Of a stretch of DNA of 35,349 bases, positions 16,997 through 24,937 are shown piece after piece. The position numbers and the translations under genes were made by a program. The stretch's first letter is position 1, and every line of letters starts with the position of its first letter. Source of the DNA: Halodesulfovibrio sp. MK-HDV. Its GTDB lineage: Bacteria; Desulfobacterota; Desulfovibrionia; Desulfovibrionales; Desulfovibrionaceae. Below the pieces are notes generated by a model. That model was not told the DNA's origin. It saw only the letters and a program-made list of their open reading frames with translations, and made no database searches. The DNA lies in assembly GCF_009914765.1 (NCBI RefSeq), contig NZ_WYDS01000025.1:21807-57155 (forward strand), given 5' to 3'.

Positions 16997-17962
16997 CTAC
17001 CCCCCTACTGTTACATGCGCCACATACTTGCTGGCAACATCCTTCATACTGTGCACGATAGCCTTATCGAGTGGTTCAATACCGTGCAGTGGATATGTCC
17101 GCTCCAACTGCTCCCATTTCGGTTCACCAAGCCTGTGGTATGGCAGAATATCAAGTGATTCAACGGCCGAGCCAAGTGATGAAACAAACTTAGCCGTTGC
17201 CTCAATATTTTCCACAGAATCGTTGCAACCCGGAATAAGTGGAACTCTAATACGCAGTTTCTTCCCCATCGTCGCAGCGTTAGCAATATTGATTAGAATT
17301 TGCTCATTGGGCGCTCCTGTAAGCGCCTTATGTTGGTCAGAATCCATATGCTTTATATCAGTCAGTACTAAGTCTGTATGTTCTAATACTTTCTGAAATG
17401 TTTCAAAGGTAGTCATTGCACAGGTTTCAATTGCAGTGTGCATGCCCCTACGCTGAGACTCGCGTAAGCATTCAATCAAAAACTCTGACTGCATAGTCGG
17501 TTCGCCACCGGAAAATGTTACGCCTCCGTTGGACGTCTCATAAAAATGCCGGTCACGCTCCACTTCATCCATCACCTCATCTACTGTCATGAAACGACCA
17601 ACAATAGTCATCGATCCAGCGTAACAATGTTCAACACACTCTCCACAGTATGTGCACTTATCACGCTCAATAATAAACTCGCCCTGCGCATCAACAGACA
17701 AGGCGTTTTCCGGACATTTTTCAATGCATTTTCCGCATCCGATGCATAAATGAGGAAGACGCATCAACTCCGGTTTCGGACTCATTGATTCCGGATTCTG
17801 ACACCACTTACAGTGCAGTGGACATCCTTTAAGAAAGACTAATGTTCGAATCCCGTTACCGTCGTGAACAGAGAACCGTTGAATGTCAAAGACTGTTCCG
17901 GTTAATGCAGCGTTATCTTTGTCAGACAACCGAAAGGAATGTTGGCGTTCTTTCCACGTCAT
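16997..17962 (-). CDS. radical SAM glycyl-radical-enzyme activase
   Basis: This 321-residue activating enzyme installs the glycyl radical on a partner GRE, using S-adenosylmethionine and a reduced [4Fe-4S] cluster. The radical-SAM triad is CPLHCKWC (C47, C51, C54). A ferredoxin-like insert carries two further cluster motifs, CIGCGKCIEKC (C73, C76, C79, C83) and CTYCGECVEHC (C103, C106, C109, C113). The insert is typical of activases of dehydratase/lyase GREs and is absent from the short PFL activase. GGVTFSGGEP is the SAM-binding GGE region. It begins 52 nt after the upstream GRE, behind a hairpin, with AAAGGA 9 nt before the ATG. It is the only activase in the window, so it may serve both GREs. 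Confidence 0.93.
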   Translation of the reverse strand: MTWKERQHSFRLSDKDNAALTGTVFDIQRFSVHDGNGIRTLVFLKGCPLHCKWCQNPESMSPKPELMRLPHLCIGCGKCIEKCPENALSVDAQGEFIIERDKCTYCGECVEHCYAGSMTIVGRFMTVDEVMDEVERDRHFYETSNGGVTFSGGEPTMQSEFLIECLRESQRRGMHTAIETCAMTTFETFQKVLEHTDLVLTDIKHMDSDQHKALTGAPNEQILINIANAATMGKKLRIRVPLIPGCNDSVENIEATAKFVSSLGSAVESLDILPYHRLGEPKWEQLERTYPLHGIEPLDKAIVHSMKDVASKYVAHVTVGG

Positions 17963-17980
17963 GTTCTATGTCCTTTGTAA

Positions 17981-18007
17981 CGCGGAGCCGGATACCCCGA
18001 CTCCGCG
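17981..18007 (-). promoter_or_regulatory. intercistronic hairpin between GRE and activase genes
   Basis: CGCGGAG (17981-17987) and CTCCGCG (18001-18007) form a 7-bp GC-rich stem with a 13-nt loop in the 52-nt gap between the GRE stop codon and the activase start. No T tract follows in the minus-strand direction, so it is more likely an mRNA-stabilising or processing element than a full terminator. It would help keep the GRE in excess over its activase (inference). Confidence 0.5.
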
Positions 18008-18014
18008 GCGTTGC

Positions 18015-20402
18015 TTAGAAGGTCTGTTCGGTACGGGCAATAATGTCGTCCTGAAGTGATTTATCCAACGCTGTAAAGAATGCACTGTATCCGGCAACTC
18101 GGACTACAAGCCCTTTATAGCTATCTGGATTTTCCTGAGCTTCTTCCAACGTTTCACGGCTGATTACGTTATACTGAACATGGAAACCACCATTCTGGAA
18201 GTACGTTTCAGTCACTGCTTTCAAGTTATCCAGACCATTTTCACCTTCGAGTGCTGAGGGATGAAACTTCTGGTTAAGCAATGTTCCGTTTGATGCAATT
18301 TCATGATCAAGTTTAGCAACGGACAACACTGATGCCGTCGGACCGCAACTGTCGTAGCCTGAGATAGGGGAAACACCATCTGCGAGCGGACTCCAAGCCA
18401 TGCGGCCATCAGGAGTCGCTGTTACAACAGAACCAAGCGGCACGTTTGCAGAAGCAGGATACAGACCCGGCTGGAACTTGCCACCGCGCGGGTTTTTGTA
18501 CCGGTTTACTTCGTTGCAATAGATGCCTGCCGCTTCTTTTGCGACGGCATCGGCAAAGTCGTTATCATTACCATACTTAGGGGCGCGGTTTACGAGCATA
18601 AGGCGCAAATCTTCTTGCCCTTCAAAGTTATTGTGCAATGCTTCCTGCAACGCTTTAGCGGTAATCAACTTATCTTCAAAAACAAGCTTCTTAATTGCAG
18701 CAAGAGAGTCACCGGCGTTAGCAACTCCAACACCCTGTGGGCCTGTAAAGTTGTAAATAGCGCCACCTTCCTGAAGAGACATTCCGCGACCAATGCAGTC
18801 TTCTACTAATCCGGAGAGGAACGGTAGCGGACAATGCTTGCCATGGGTCATATCGACAGCGTTATCCGCCGCAGCCATGAGCTTTACGAAATAACTTGTC
18901 TGGGCTTCGTAAGACTTCATAACTTCATCAAAGCTCGTAAAGTCTTCTAGCTTACCACTCTTAGGTCCAATCTGCTTGCCGGTACGTCTGTCCACACCGT
19001 CATTCAAGCAAAGTTCGATAACTTTAGACATGTTGAAGAACGCAGCGTCATGCCACCCTTCTGTCTTACCGCCAACCTGTGGTTCTACACAGCCGATAAT
19101 GCCATAATCTCGAGCGTCTTCTCTACTCAGACCTCTAGCAAGAAGAGCCGGAATAATTACACGGTCGTTGTAATATGCTGGGTATCCTAATCCTAGGCGG
19201 CTTACCTCTGCGGCACGTTTGTACAGAACATCAGGTGTACCTTCATGAATACGGATGGAAAGAGAAGGAGCATATAATTTTGTGTTCGCACTAGCCTGCA
19301 GCACAAGGAAAGACATGGCATTCGTGGCATCAGCACCATCACGGGACTGTCCACCAACAATGAGGTTCATAAACATTGGGTAGCCAGCAAAAGCCATAGT
19401 GGAAGCTTCGTCACGAACCTTATTTAATTCAGAGAATTTAACCCACAGCATATCGAGCAGTTCCTGCGCTCTTTCAACTGAGGTAGAACCTTCCTGCAGG
19501 AACGGATTCATGTATTGATCAAAGCGCATAGGGGAGATCGAATGTCCGTTTGACTCAATCTGTACAACAAGGTGCACAAACCAGAATGCCTGCAGTGCTT
19601 CCTGTAATGTAGTCGCAGGGTGCGCAGGAACCTGACGACAGATACGAGCAATCTCTAATAGCTCTTCTTTACGGTCGCCATCACAGGTTGCAGCTTTTTC
19701 TTCTGCAAGAACTGCAAAACGTTCTGCAAAAACGATAACAGCTTTGTTTGCGATAATTACAGACTCAAGAAAACGACGTTTATTTTGAGCCTCAGCATCG
19801 GTGAAATCCAACTTTTCAATGGCTTCTTCAGCAGATGCAATTACTGAGAGAATACCCTCAGTGAGTACTTTATTGTAATCAGGAGAAATATGTCCCACAC
19901 CGTTATAGAAGTAGTTACCCACTGTATAGACAACATCGTTATGCGCTTCCAATGACTCTGGAGGCATAAATGCTGCTGCTATTTCGTTAGTAGTTCGACC
20001 ATCCCAATATGCGAACGCGCTGCGAAGCTTATCTTTTGTTTCTTCAGAAATAAGAAAAACATCGGCTGTTCTTTTTTCCAGACGATCAAGCTCTTCTTCT
20101 ACCCACTTGCAGGAAAATTCTGGAAAAATGGGAGCAGAACGCGGCATACTGCACTGGTTACCGACTACTAGTTCCCCATCCTGTATAAAGATGGACATGT
20201 TTGTCAGCACGTTTTCCAATGCCCTTGCGCGACGAATCGCAATTGGTTGCCCTTCTGTTGCCTTGTAAGATTCAGTTAAAAGAACAGCTCGCTCTGCACA
20301 AATTGCTGGTGCAGTATTAACGAAACGGTCAAGCGCCAGAGAAACGCGGTCTGTTGGGCCATACAGTTTCGGGATCACCATTTTCGGGGGATTAGTCGTC
20401 AT
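18015..20402 (-). CDS. glycyl radical enzyme, diol-dehydratase-like, substrate unknown
   Basis: This 795-residue GRE has the thiyl Cys and catalytic Glu in IIGCVEPQVGG (C438, E440) and the radical loop [10 protein letters not shown] (G771). Compared with remembered Clostridium butyricum glycerol dehydratase, H171, H287, S288, E440 and D452 (in GWHDAAFFN) occupy the positions of H164, H281, S282, E435 and D447. That points to a dehydratase. The position of its Y339 (94 residues before the Cys) is F344 here, as Phe is in HypD and CutC. The HypD residue Y450 corresponds to A454, so hydroxyproline dehydratase is less likely. AAGGAG lies 7 nt before the ATG. It is 24 nt downstream of a GlcG/HbpS-like gene and followed by the activase. 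Glycerol, propanediol or a sulfonated diol are possible substrates. No aldehyde dehydrogenase or shell genes are present. Confidence 0.82.
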   Translation of the reverse strand: MTTNPPKMVIPKLYGPTDRVSLALDRFVNTAPAICAERAVLLTESYKATEGQPIAIRRARALENVLTNMSIFIQDGELVVGNQCSMPRSAPIFPEFSCKWVEEELDRLEKRTADVFLISEETKDKLRSAFAYWDGRTTNEIAAAFMPPESLEAHNDVVYTVGNYFYNGVGHISPDYNKVLTEGILSVIASAEEAIEKLDFTDAEAQNKRRFLESVIIANKAVIVFAERFAVLAEEKAATCDGDRKEELLEIARICRQVPAHPATTLQEALQAFWFVHLVVQIESNGHSISPMRFDQYMNPFLQEGSTSVERAQELLDMLWVKFSELNKVRDEASTMAFAGYPMFMNLIVGGQSRDGADATNAMSFLVLQASANTKLYAPSLSIRIHEGTPDVLYKRAAEVSRLGLGYPAYYNDRVIIPALLARGLSREDARDYGIIGCVEPQVGGKTEGWHDAAFFNMSKVIELCLNDGVDRRTGKQIGPKSGKLEDFTSFDEVMKSYEAQTSYFVKLMAAADNAVDMTHGKHCPLPFLSGLVEDCIGRGMSLQEGGAIYNFTGPQGVGVANAGDSLAAIKKLVFEDKLITAKALQEALHNNFEGQEDLRLMLVNRAPKYGNDNDFADAVAKEAAGIYCNEVNRYKNPRGGKFQPGLYPASANVPLGSVVTATPDGRMAWSPLADGVSPISGYDSCGPTASVLSVAKLDHEIASNGTLLNQKFHPSALEGENGLDNLKAVTETYFQNGGFHVQYNVISRETLEEAQENPDSYKGLVVRVAGYSAFFTALDKSLQDDIIARTEQTF

Positions 20403-20426
20403 AAATTTCTCCTTACATATTCCCTG

Positions 20427-20828
20427 TTAACAATACGCACTCAAGCCAGCATTGGCACAAGCAATGTCTTGCTCCACACTTCCACCACTCACACCAATTC
20501 CGCCAATAATTACGTCCTCATGTGCTACAGGGAGTCCACCACCAAAAATCACAAAACGACCCTGTTTGTCTGTTTGGATTCCATACAAACTCTGACCCGG
20601 TTGTGCGAGTTCTCCAAGAGTCTCTGTGGAAACCTTTACAGCCACAGCGGTGTAGGCTTTATTCAAGGCAAGATCGATACTAGCCAACAGAGCGTCATCC
20701 TGACGAACCTGAGCAATCAAATTTCCACCCCTGTCAACAACGGCAATAACCATTGGGACACCTAACTCATCAGCCTTCTCTTCAGCAGCTGTGATCATTC
20801 GTAATGCTGTATCTTTTGATATATCCAT
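20427..20828 (-). CDS. GlcG/HbpS/PduO-C-family small protein
   Basis: The 133-residue protein begins at the ATG at 20828 (MDISKDTALRMITAAEEKAD), preceded by GGGAG. The frame is open further upstream to 20945, but that extension lacks family features. Signatures are GVPMVIAVVDRGGNLIAQVR, the Ala-rich helix LALNKAYTAVAVKV, and the Gly-rich GGGLPVAHEDVIIGGIGVSG, all typical of the GlcG/HbpS fold found alone or as the C-terminal domain of PduO. Family members bind haem or cobalamin-related ligands, or degrade small molecules, and the role here is not known. It is the first gene of the operon with the second GRE and the activase. Homologous domains occur in diol-utilisation loci, supporting a diol-type pathway. 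Confidence 0.8.
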   Translation of the reverse strand: MDISKDTALRMITAAEEKADELGVPMVIAVVDRGGNLIAQVRQDDALLASIDLALNKAYTAVAVKVSTETLGELAQPGQSLYGIQTDKQGRFVIFGGGLPVAHEDVIIGGIGVSGGSVEQDIACANAGLSAYC

Positions 20829-21191
20829 TGGAACTCCCGTAACATTTGTTCTGAAAATCTCAGCAGAGCATCTACAGGCAAATGTACATCTAATTATTAA
20901 GATGTAACCTGATCCGACGCACCGCCAAACAAAACTTCGTAACAACCAAGAGCGTATCTCACATGTTTATAGGAAGATTTATTCCAAACTAAATTTAATA
21001 TTACATATCAGATGGTTAATCTAAAAAAATATGTTTCACAGGTTAAAAAGCCCTTCTTTTTGTAAACCACAGTTGACATTCCTTCGCGCTATCTGTTTGT
21101 ATTCACGTAGATATTCGCTAACCATCTACGTTAACCTGCTGTGTTTGTTTGGTTGACACATGGTTTACACGCTTTAGCATCTGGAGAATGT
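20829..21191. promoter_or_regulatory. bidirectional control region with three nested inverted repeats
   Basis: This 363-bp gap separates the GRE operon (minus) from the PocR kinase gene (plus). It contains three pairs of inverted elements: ACGTAGAT (21105-21112) with ATCTACGT (21124-21131); CAGGTTAA (21039-21046) with TTAACCTG (21131-21138); and TGTAAACCA (21061-21069) with TGGTTTACA (21161-21169). A further TAACCTG occurs at 20905-20911. TTGACA at about 21073-21078 may be the -35 of the kinase promoter. I found no clear sigma-54 -24/-12 element in either orientation, although the linked regulator is of the sigma-54 type. Confidence 0.5.
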
Positions 21192-23081
21192 ATGCCTGCA
21201 AATACCGCACGCAATAATGATGTTCTATTGTCGTTACATGGAGAAATAGCGTCACTCCAAGAACGCATTACGTTGCTTGAAGCAGAAGAAACCCTGTGGA
21301 AAAACCTCGGGCAATCCTGCGACTTTCCGCCCGAATCAAACACTCCTCTTCCCGAAGAAATTCATTTCAAATTCGAAAATATTTTTGATCTTACTGCGAT
21401 CCAGAAAATTCAAGATTCCTTTGCAGAAGCAACCAATGTGGCTTCAATCATTACAGACCCTGAAGGAAGACCAATCACTAAACCGAGTGGTTTCTGCAGC
21501 CTGTGTAATGATGTTATTCGCAAGACTAAGTTGGGACTAAAAAACTGTATGCGCTCAGACGCAGCATTCGGGACGCTTAATCCCCTAGAACCTATCATGC
21601 GACCATGCTTAAGCAGCGGACTTCTGGACGGCGGAACAAGCATTTATGTAGGCAAACGCCACATTGCAAACTGGATTATTGGGCAGCGTCGAACATCTTC
21701 AGAACCAGATCAAAAGATTATTGCGTACGCTAAGGCGATTGGAGCAGATGAAGAGGCATATCGAACAGCATATGACAACGTACCAATCATGCCTAAAGAA
21801 CAATTCTACAAGGTATGTAATGCACTGTGCCTCATTGCGAATCAGCTTTCCACGCTTGCACAACAAAATTACCGACAAGCGCAAGCCATTGCCAGACGTC
21901 AACAAGCGGAACATGCATTGCGAGAAAGTGAAGAACGCTTCAGACAACTTTCCGATTCCACTTTTGAGGCAATCTTTATCCACCACAAAGGAAAGATACT
22001 GGAAGCGAACAAAGCCGCAATCACCCTGTTTGGTTTCACACGGGAAGAACTCATAGGCAGGACAATCAATTCTCTTGCTGCACCTGAATTTAGAGAAGCA
22101 ATTCGTGAATATTCTGAGCAAGGTGGGAATTTATGGTTTCAGGGGGAATTTCAATGCAAAAATACGCTGTCGATAATCTGTGAAGTGCAAGAGCGAAACA
22201 TTACGTTTCAAGGCAGAAACGTTCGTGTTTGTGCTGTTCGCGACATCACTCAGCGCATTCAGTCTGAGCAAGAGGCAAAGGAAAAAGAGCAGCAACTTAT
22301 TCAGGCAGATAAAATGGTCTCGCTGGGGGTTTTAGTTTCGGGCGTTGCACACGAAATCAACAATCCCAACAGCTTTATGACAATGAACTTGCCGCTCATT
22401 AATGACGTTTGGCAAAGCATTACGCCTATCCTGGACGACTATTACAAAGAGAACGGGGACTTTCTGGCAGGAGGATTAGAATATTCTTCGTTACGGGAAG
22501 AGCTACCGAACCTAGTTTCCCGTATGCAAGACGGCGCATCACGGATCAAGGGAATCGTTAACAACCTGAAAGATTACTCACGTGTTGAGCCAAGCCAATT
22601 AATGTGGGACGTCGATATAAACGACATGATCCGCAGCTCTCTTCCTCTTCTGGAAAAACTAATTTCAATGCACACTAACAGCTTTACCACCAACCTCGCT
22701 ACGAACCTTCCACCAGTACAGGGCAACAGACAGCGCCTTTCACAAGTCTTCATCAATCTACTCGTTAACGCCTGCGAGGCTCTTATCGACAAAGACGACA
22801 ACGTCACCGTCACATCGCAATATCTTGAAGACTTACGAACAGTTGAAATTGTCGTAGTCGACACAGGAAGCGGTATTCCTGAACATTTATTATCGAAAAT
22901 TACCGATCCGTTTTTCACGACAAAGCGAGATTCCGGAGGTACAGGTCTCGGCTTATCCGTTTCTTCAGCCATTGTGCAGGAACATTCCGGAACCCTACAA
23001 TTCATGCCTCACCCCGACGGGGGCACCATTGCACAACTCCATCTACCAATTGCTGACCATGGAGAAAAAGATGTCCGATAA
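21192..23081 (+). CDS. PocR-PAS sensor histidine kinase
   Basis: The ATG at 21192 is chosen (GGAG 5 nt upstream); a GTG at 21141 is less likely. The protein has 629 residues and no membrane segment, so it is a cytoplasmic sensor. Order: short coiled coil (residues 10-40); PocR ligand-binding domain (about 61-223) with NVASIITDPEGRPITKPSGF and a set of four cysteines (two in FCSLC, one in KNCMRSD, one in RPCLSSG); PAS (about 246-358); HisKA with phospho-His in GVAHEINNPNSF (H387); HATPase_c with DTGSGI and GGTGLGLS. PocR domains are named for the propanediol-utilisation regulator and bind small diol-like or hydrocarbon ligands. The kinase probably senses the substrate of the neighbouring GRE(s). 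Its 3' end overlaps the start of the response-regulator frame by 11 nt. Confidence 0.9.
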   Translation: MPANTARNNDVLLSLHGEIASLQERITLLEAEETLWKNLGQSCDFPPESNTPLPEEIHFKFENIFDLTAIQKIQDSFAEATNVASIITDPEGRPITKPSGFCSLCNDVIRKTKLGLKNCMRSDAAFGTLNPLEPIMRPCLSSGLLDGGTSIYVGKRHIANWIIGQRRTSSEPDQKIIAYAKAIGADEEAYRTAYDNVPIMPKEQFYKVCNALCLIANQLSTLAQQNYRQAQAIARRQQAEHALRESEERFRQLSDSTFEAIFIHHKGKILEANKAAITLFGFTREELIGRTINSLAAPEFREAIREYSEQGGNLWFQGEFQCKNTLSIICEVQERNITFQGRNVRVCAVRDITQRIQSEQEAKEKEQQLIQADKMVSLGVLVSGVAHEINNPNSFMTMNLPLINDVWQSITPILDDYYKENGDFLAGGLEYSSLREELPNLVSRMQDGASRIKGIVNNLKDYSRVEPSQLMWDVDINDMIRSSLPLLEKLISMHTNSFTTNLATNLPPVQGNRQRLSQVFINLLVNACEALIDKDDNVTVTSQYLEDLRTVEIVVVDTGSGIPEHLLSKITDPFFTTKRDSGGTGLGLSVSSAIVQEHSGTLQFMPHPDGGTIAQLHLPIADHGEKDVR

Positions 23082-23166
23082 CTATCCAAGACACCCTATT
23101 TTGCTTGTAGACGATGAAGATTCATGCTCGCCAGCTTCAAAACAACTCTACGCTCTAAAGGGATAG
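23071..23166 (+). pseudogene. N-terminal receiver fragment, frame-disrupted from downstream regulator
   Basis: An ATG at 23071 has an ideal Shine-Dalgarno sequence (GGAG, 23061-23064) and overlaps the kinase stop. It encodes MSDNYPRHPILLVDDEDS, the beta-1 strand and acidic pocket of a response-regulator receiver domain. After Ser at 23122-23124 the frame runs into unrelated residues and stops at TAG 23164-23166. The rest of the receiver domain continues in another frame from 23124 (MLASFKTTLRSKG). One extra base at about 23124 (TCA ATG in place of TCATG) would join the two perfectly into a 466-residue regulator. It is either a real lesion or a base-calling/assembly error. Confidence 0.75.
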
Positions 23167-24470
23167 GTAATGTTGTAACAGAAAACGACAGTAGCAAGCT
23201 GCTTTCCATTTTGGCATCACAAAGATTCTGTGCGGTTGCGATTGACCTTATGATGCCCAAGCTGTCAGGCGAAGAGCTTATTCCACAAATAGTCACCCAG
23301 CATCCTAATATTCCAATCCTTGTAATCTCCGGACTTAATCAGGTAAAAAGTGCTGTTAACTGCATGCGCCTTGGTGCTTTTGATTTTATAGTTAAGACTG
23401 AAGAACGCGACACTCTCATCGCCGCAGTTCGTCACGCCATCGAAATGTTTGAGCTACGACAGGAAAACTCTTCACTTCGAGAACGTTTTTTCAAAAAAGA
23501 GCTGGACCACCCAGAGTATTTTGAAAATATCGTTACGCAAAATAAAGAAATGCATTCCATCTTCCAATATATTGAGGCAATTGCTGAAACATCCCGCCCT
23601 GTACTCATTACAGGAGAAAGTGGTGTCGGCAAAGAGCTGGTAGCGAGAGCTGTGCACAACTCCAGTGGACGTACTGGAGAATTTGTTGCTCTCAACATTG
23701 CTGGTCTTGATGATAATATAGTTGCAGACACACTGTTCGGGCACACTAAAGGAGCCTATACAGGAGCAACAAAACCCCGAATGGGGCTTGTAGAAAAAGC
23801 AAAGAACGGCACACTGTTTCTTGATGAAATTGGAGACTTGAGCCTCGCTTCACAGACAAAACTCCTACGCCTTCTTCAGGAACATGAATATCTGCCACTT
23901 GGGTCAGATATGGCAAAGCGTTCCTCTGCACGTATTGTCGCTGCTACCCACCAAAACCTCAACGAATTACAAGAAAGCAGCCAGTTTAGGCGAGACTTAT
24001 TCTACAGACTGCGAGGGCATTTACTGCACATACCGCCCCTTCGGGATCGCAAGGAAGACCTTCCTCAACTCATCTCACATTTTGTGCATGAAGCAGAAAT
24101 CAATTTAGGAAAAATGGTTACATCAAACCCAACGGAACTCGCAGATTACCTATCGCAATACACGTTCCCGGGAAACATACGAGAGCTGAAAAACCTCATA
24201 CTAGATTGTTCAGGCACCTGTGTTGACGGTTTGTTGAGCACTACGCACGTGCAAAGACTTCTCACCCACTCCTACGATTACCAACCTGAATCTGCAAAAG
24301 CACAACAGCCTGAAGCTCCAGTTACATTTGGCTCCACCCTTCCTTCATTAAAAGAAATTCGTGCAGCTCTCATCAACGAAGCCCTCATACGCGCAAACAA
24401 CAACCAATCCGGCGCTGCGCAGCTTATAGGAGTGACACGTCAGGCAATAAGCAAGTATCTGCGAGAGTAA
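23124..24470 (+). CDS. sigma-54 response regulator, receiver N-terminus frameshifted
   Basis: The 448-residue frame lacks the first 18 residues of the receiver domain, including the acidic pair, which sit in another frame at 23071. Phospho-acceptor D41 (VAIDLMMPK) and the later receiver are present. The AAA+ domain has Walker A GESGVGKE (164-171), a good sigma-54 loop GAYTGA (210-215) and Walker B TLFLDE. A Fis-type helix-turn-helix ends the protein (INEALIRANNNQSGAAQLIG). The internal ATG at 23124 has no Shine-Dalgarno sequence of its own. The partner is the PocR kinase just upstream. If the frameshift is real, the protein could be constitutively altered or not made. If it is an artefact, this is an ordinary two-component pair controlling the GRE operon. 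Confidence 0.8.
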   Translation: MLASFKTTLRSKGIGNVVTENDSSKLLSILASQRFCAVAIDLMMPKLSGEELIPQIVTQHPNIPILVISGLNQVKSAVNCMRLGAFDFIVKTEERDTLIAAVRHAIEMFELRQENSSLRERFFKKELDHPEYFENIVTQNKEMHSIFQYIEAIAETSRPVLITGESGVGKELVARAVHNSSGRTGEFVALNIAGLDDNIVADTLFGHTKGAYTGATKPRMGLVEKAKNGTLFLDEIGDLSLASQTKLLRLLQEHEYLPLGSDMAKRSSARIVAATHQNLNELQESSQFRRDLFYRLRGHLLHIPPLRDRKEDLPQLISHFVHEAEINLGKMVTSNPTELADYLSQYTFPGNIRELKNLILDCSGTCVDGLLSTTHVQRLLTHSYDYQPESAKAQQPEAPVTFGSTLPSLKEIRAALINEALIRANNNQSGAAQLIGVTRQAISKYLRE

Positions 24471-24682
24471 TAAGATTACAGAGAGTTAGACTAAGCACAC
24501 ATGTGTTAAAGATGTAATTTTCTGTATTTAAAAAGATTTTTCATAACAGCATGTTTCTTAACGCTGTCCCAAGCAGCCAATGACATATTTTTGTTACATA
24601 TGTAGACAGCAAAAATACATTTTTATTGATCGCATATCGTATTAGATCTATAGTCAAAGAAAATTTAGTAAGGGAGACATAT

Positions 24683-24883
24683 ATGAAATACGTTCAAGTT
24701 TCTCCAGAGATGTGCGCTGAAAAAGACGGTGAACAATACCCTACAAAAGTCATCTGCGAAGCGTGTTTTAACGTCATCATGAGCAATCCGGAGCAAAACC
24801 TTATCTCTGCTGATGCAGCAGGAACACCAGAGCCTGAGGCCGAATGTGAGTTCAGAATTGCTCACGACTGTGAATCTCTTTAG
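24683..24883 (+). CDS. small acidic Cys-containing protein, unknown function
   Basis: A 66-residue protein starts at the ATG at 24683 with AAGGGAGA 5-6 nt upstream; an upstream in-frame start at 24626 lacks such a site. It is acidic and has four or five Cys: MC near residue 11, CEAC at about 25-28, CEF and HDC near the C-terminus. The CxxC and C/H pairs could hold a zinc or iron atom, but no named domain is recognised. A strong terminator (24906-24936) follows and about 210 bp of AT-rich sequence precedes it, so it is probably its own transcription unit. Confidence 0.65.
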   Translation: MKYVQVSPEMCAEKDGEQYPTKVICEACFNVIMSNPEQNLISADAAGTPEPEAECEFRIAHDCESL

Positions 24884-24905
24884 CAAACATTGTTAGATCA
24901 TTAAT

Positions 24906-24936
24906 AAAAGCAACGGGAATTTTCTCGTTGCTTTTT
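24906..24936 (+). terminator. terminator after the small acidic protein gene
   Basis: AAAAGCAACG (24906-24915) pairs with CGTTGCTTTT (24926-24935) around a 10-nt loop and continues into TTTTTT. This is a typical intrinsic terminator 22 nt after the stop codon. Confidence 0.85.
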
Positions 24937-24937
24937 T

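Noticed and set aside
18015-20402. Assignment as trans-4-hydroxy-L-proline dehydratase (HypD)
   Set aside because: The Phe at 344 fits HypD, but the Tyr expected 16 residues after the Cys is Ala and the diol-dehydratase His/Ser/Asp set is present. No proC-like gene is nearby.
20829-21191. Possible sigma-54 promoter on the minus strand for the GRE operon (TTGC near 20880)
   Set aside because: Only the -12 half matches. The -24 half lacks the GG and CAC, so I do not call it.
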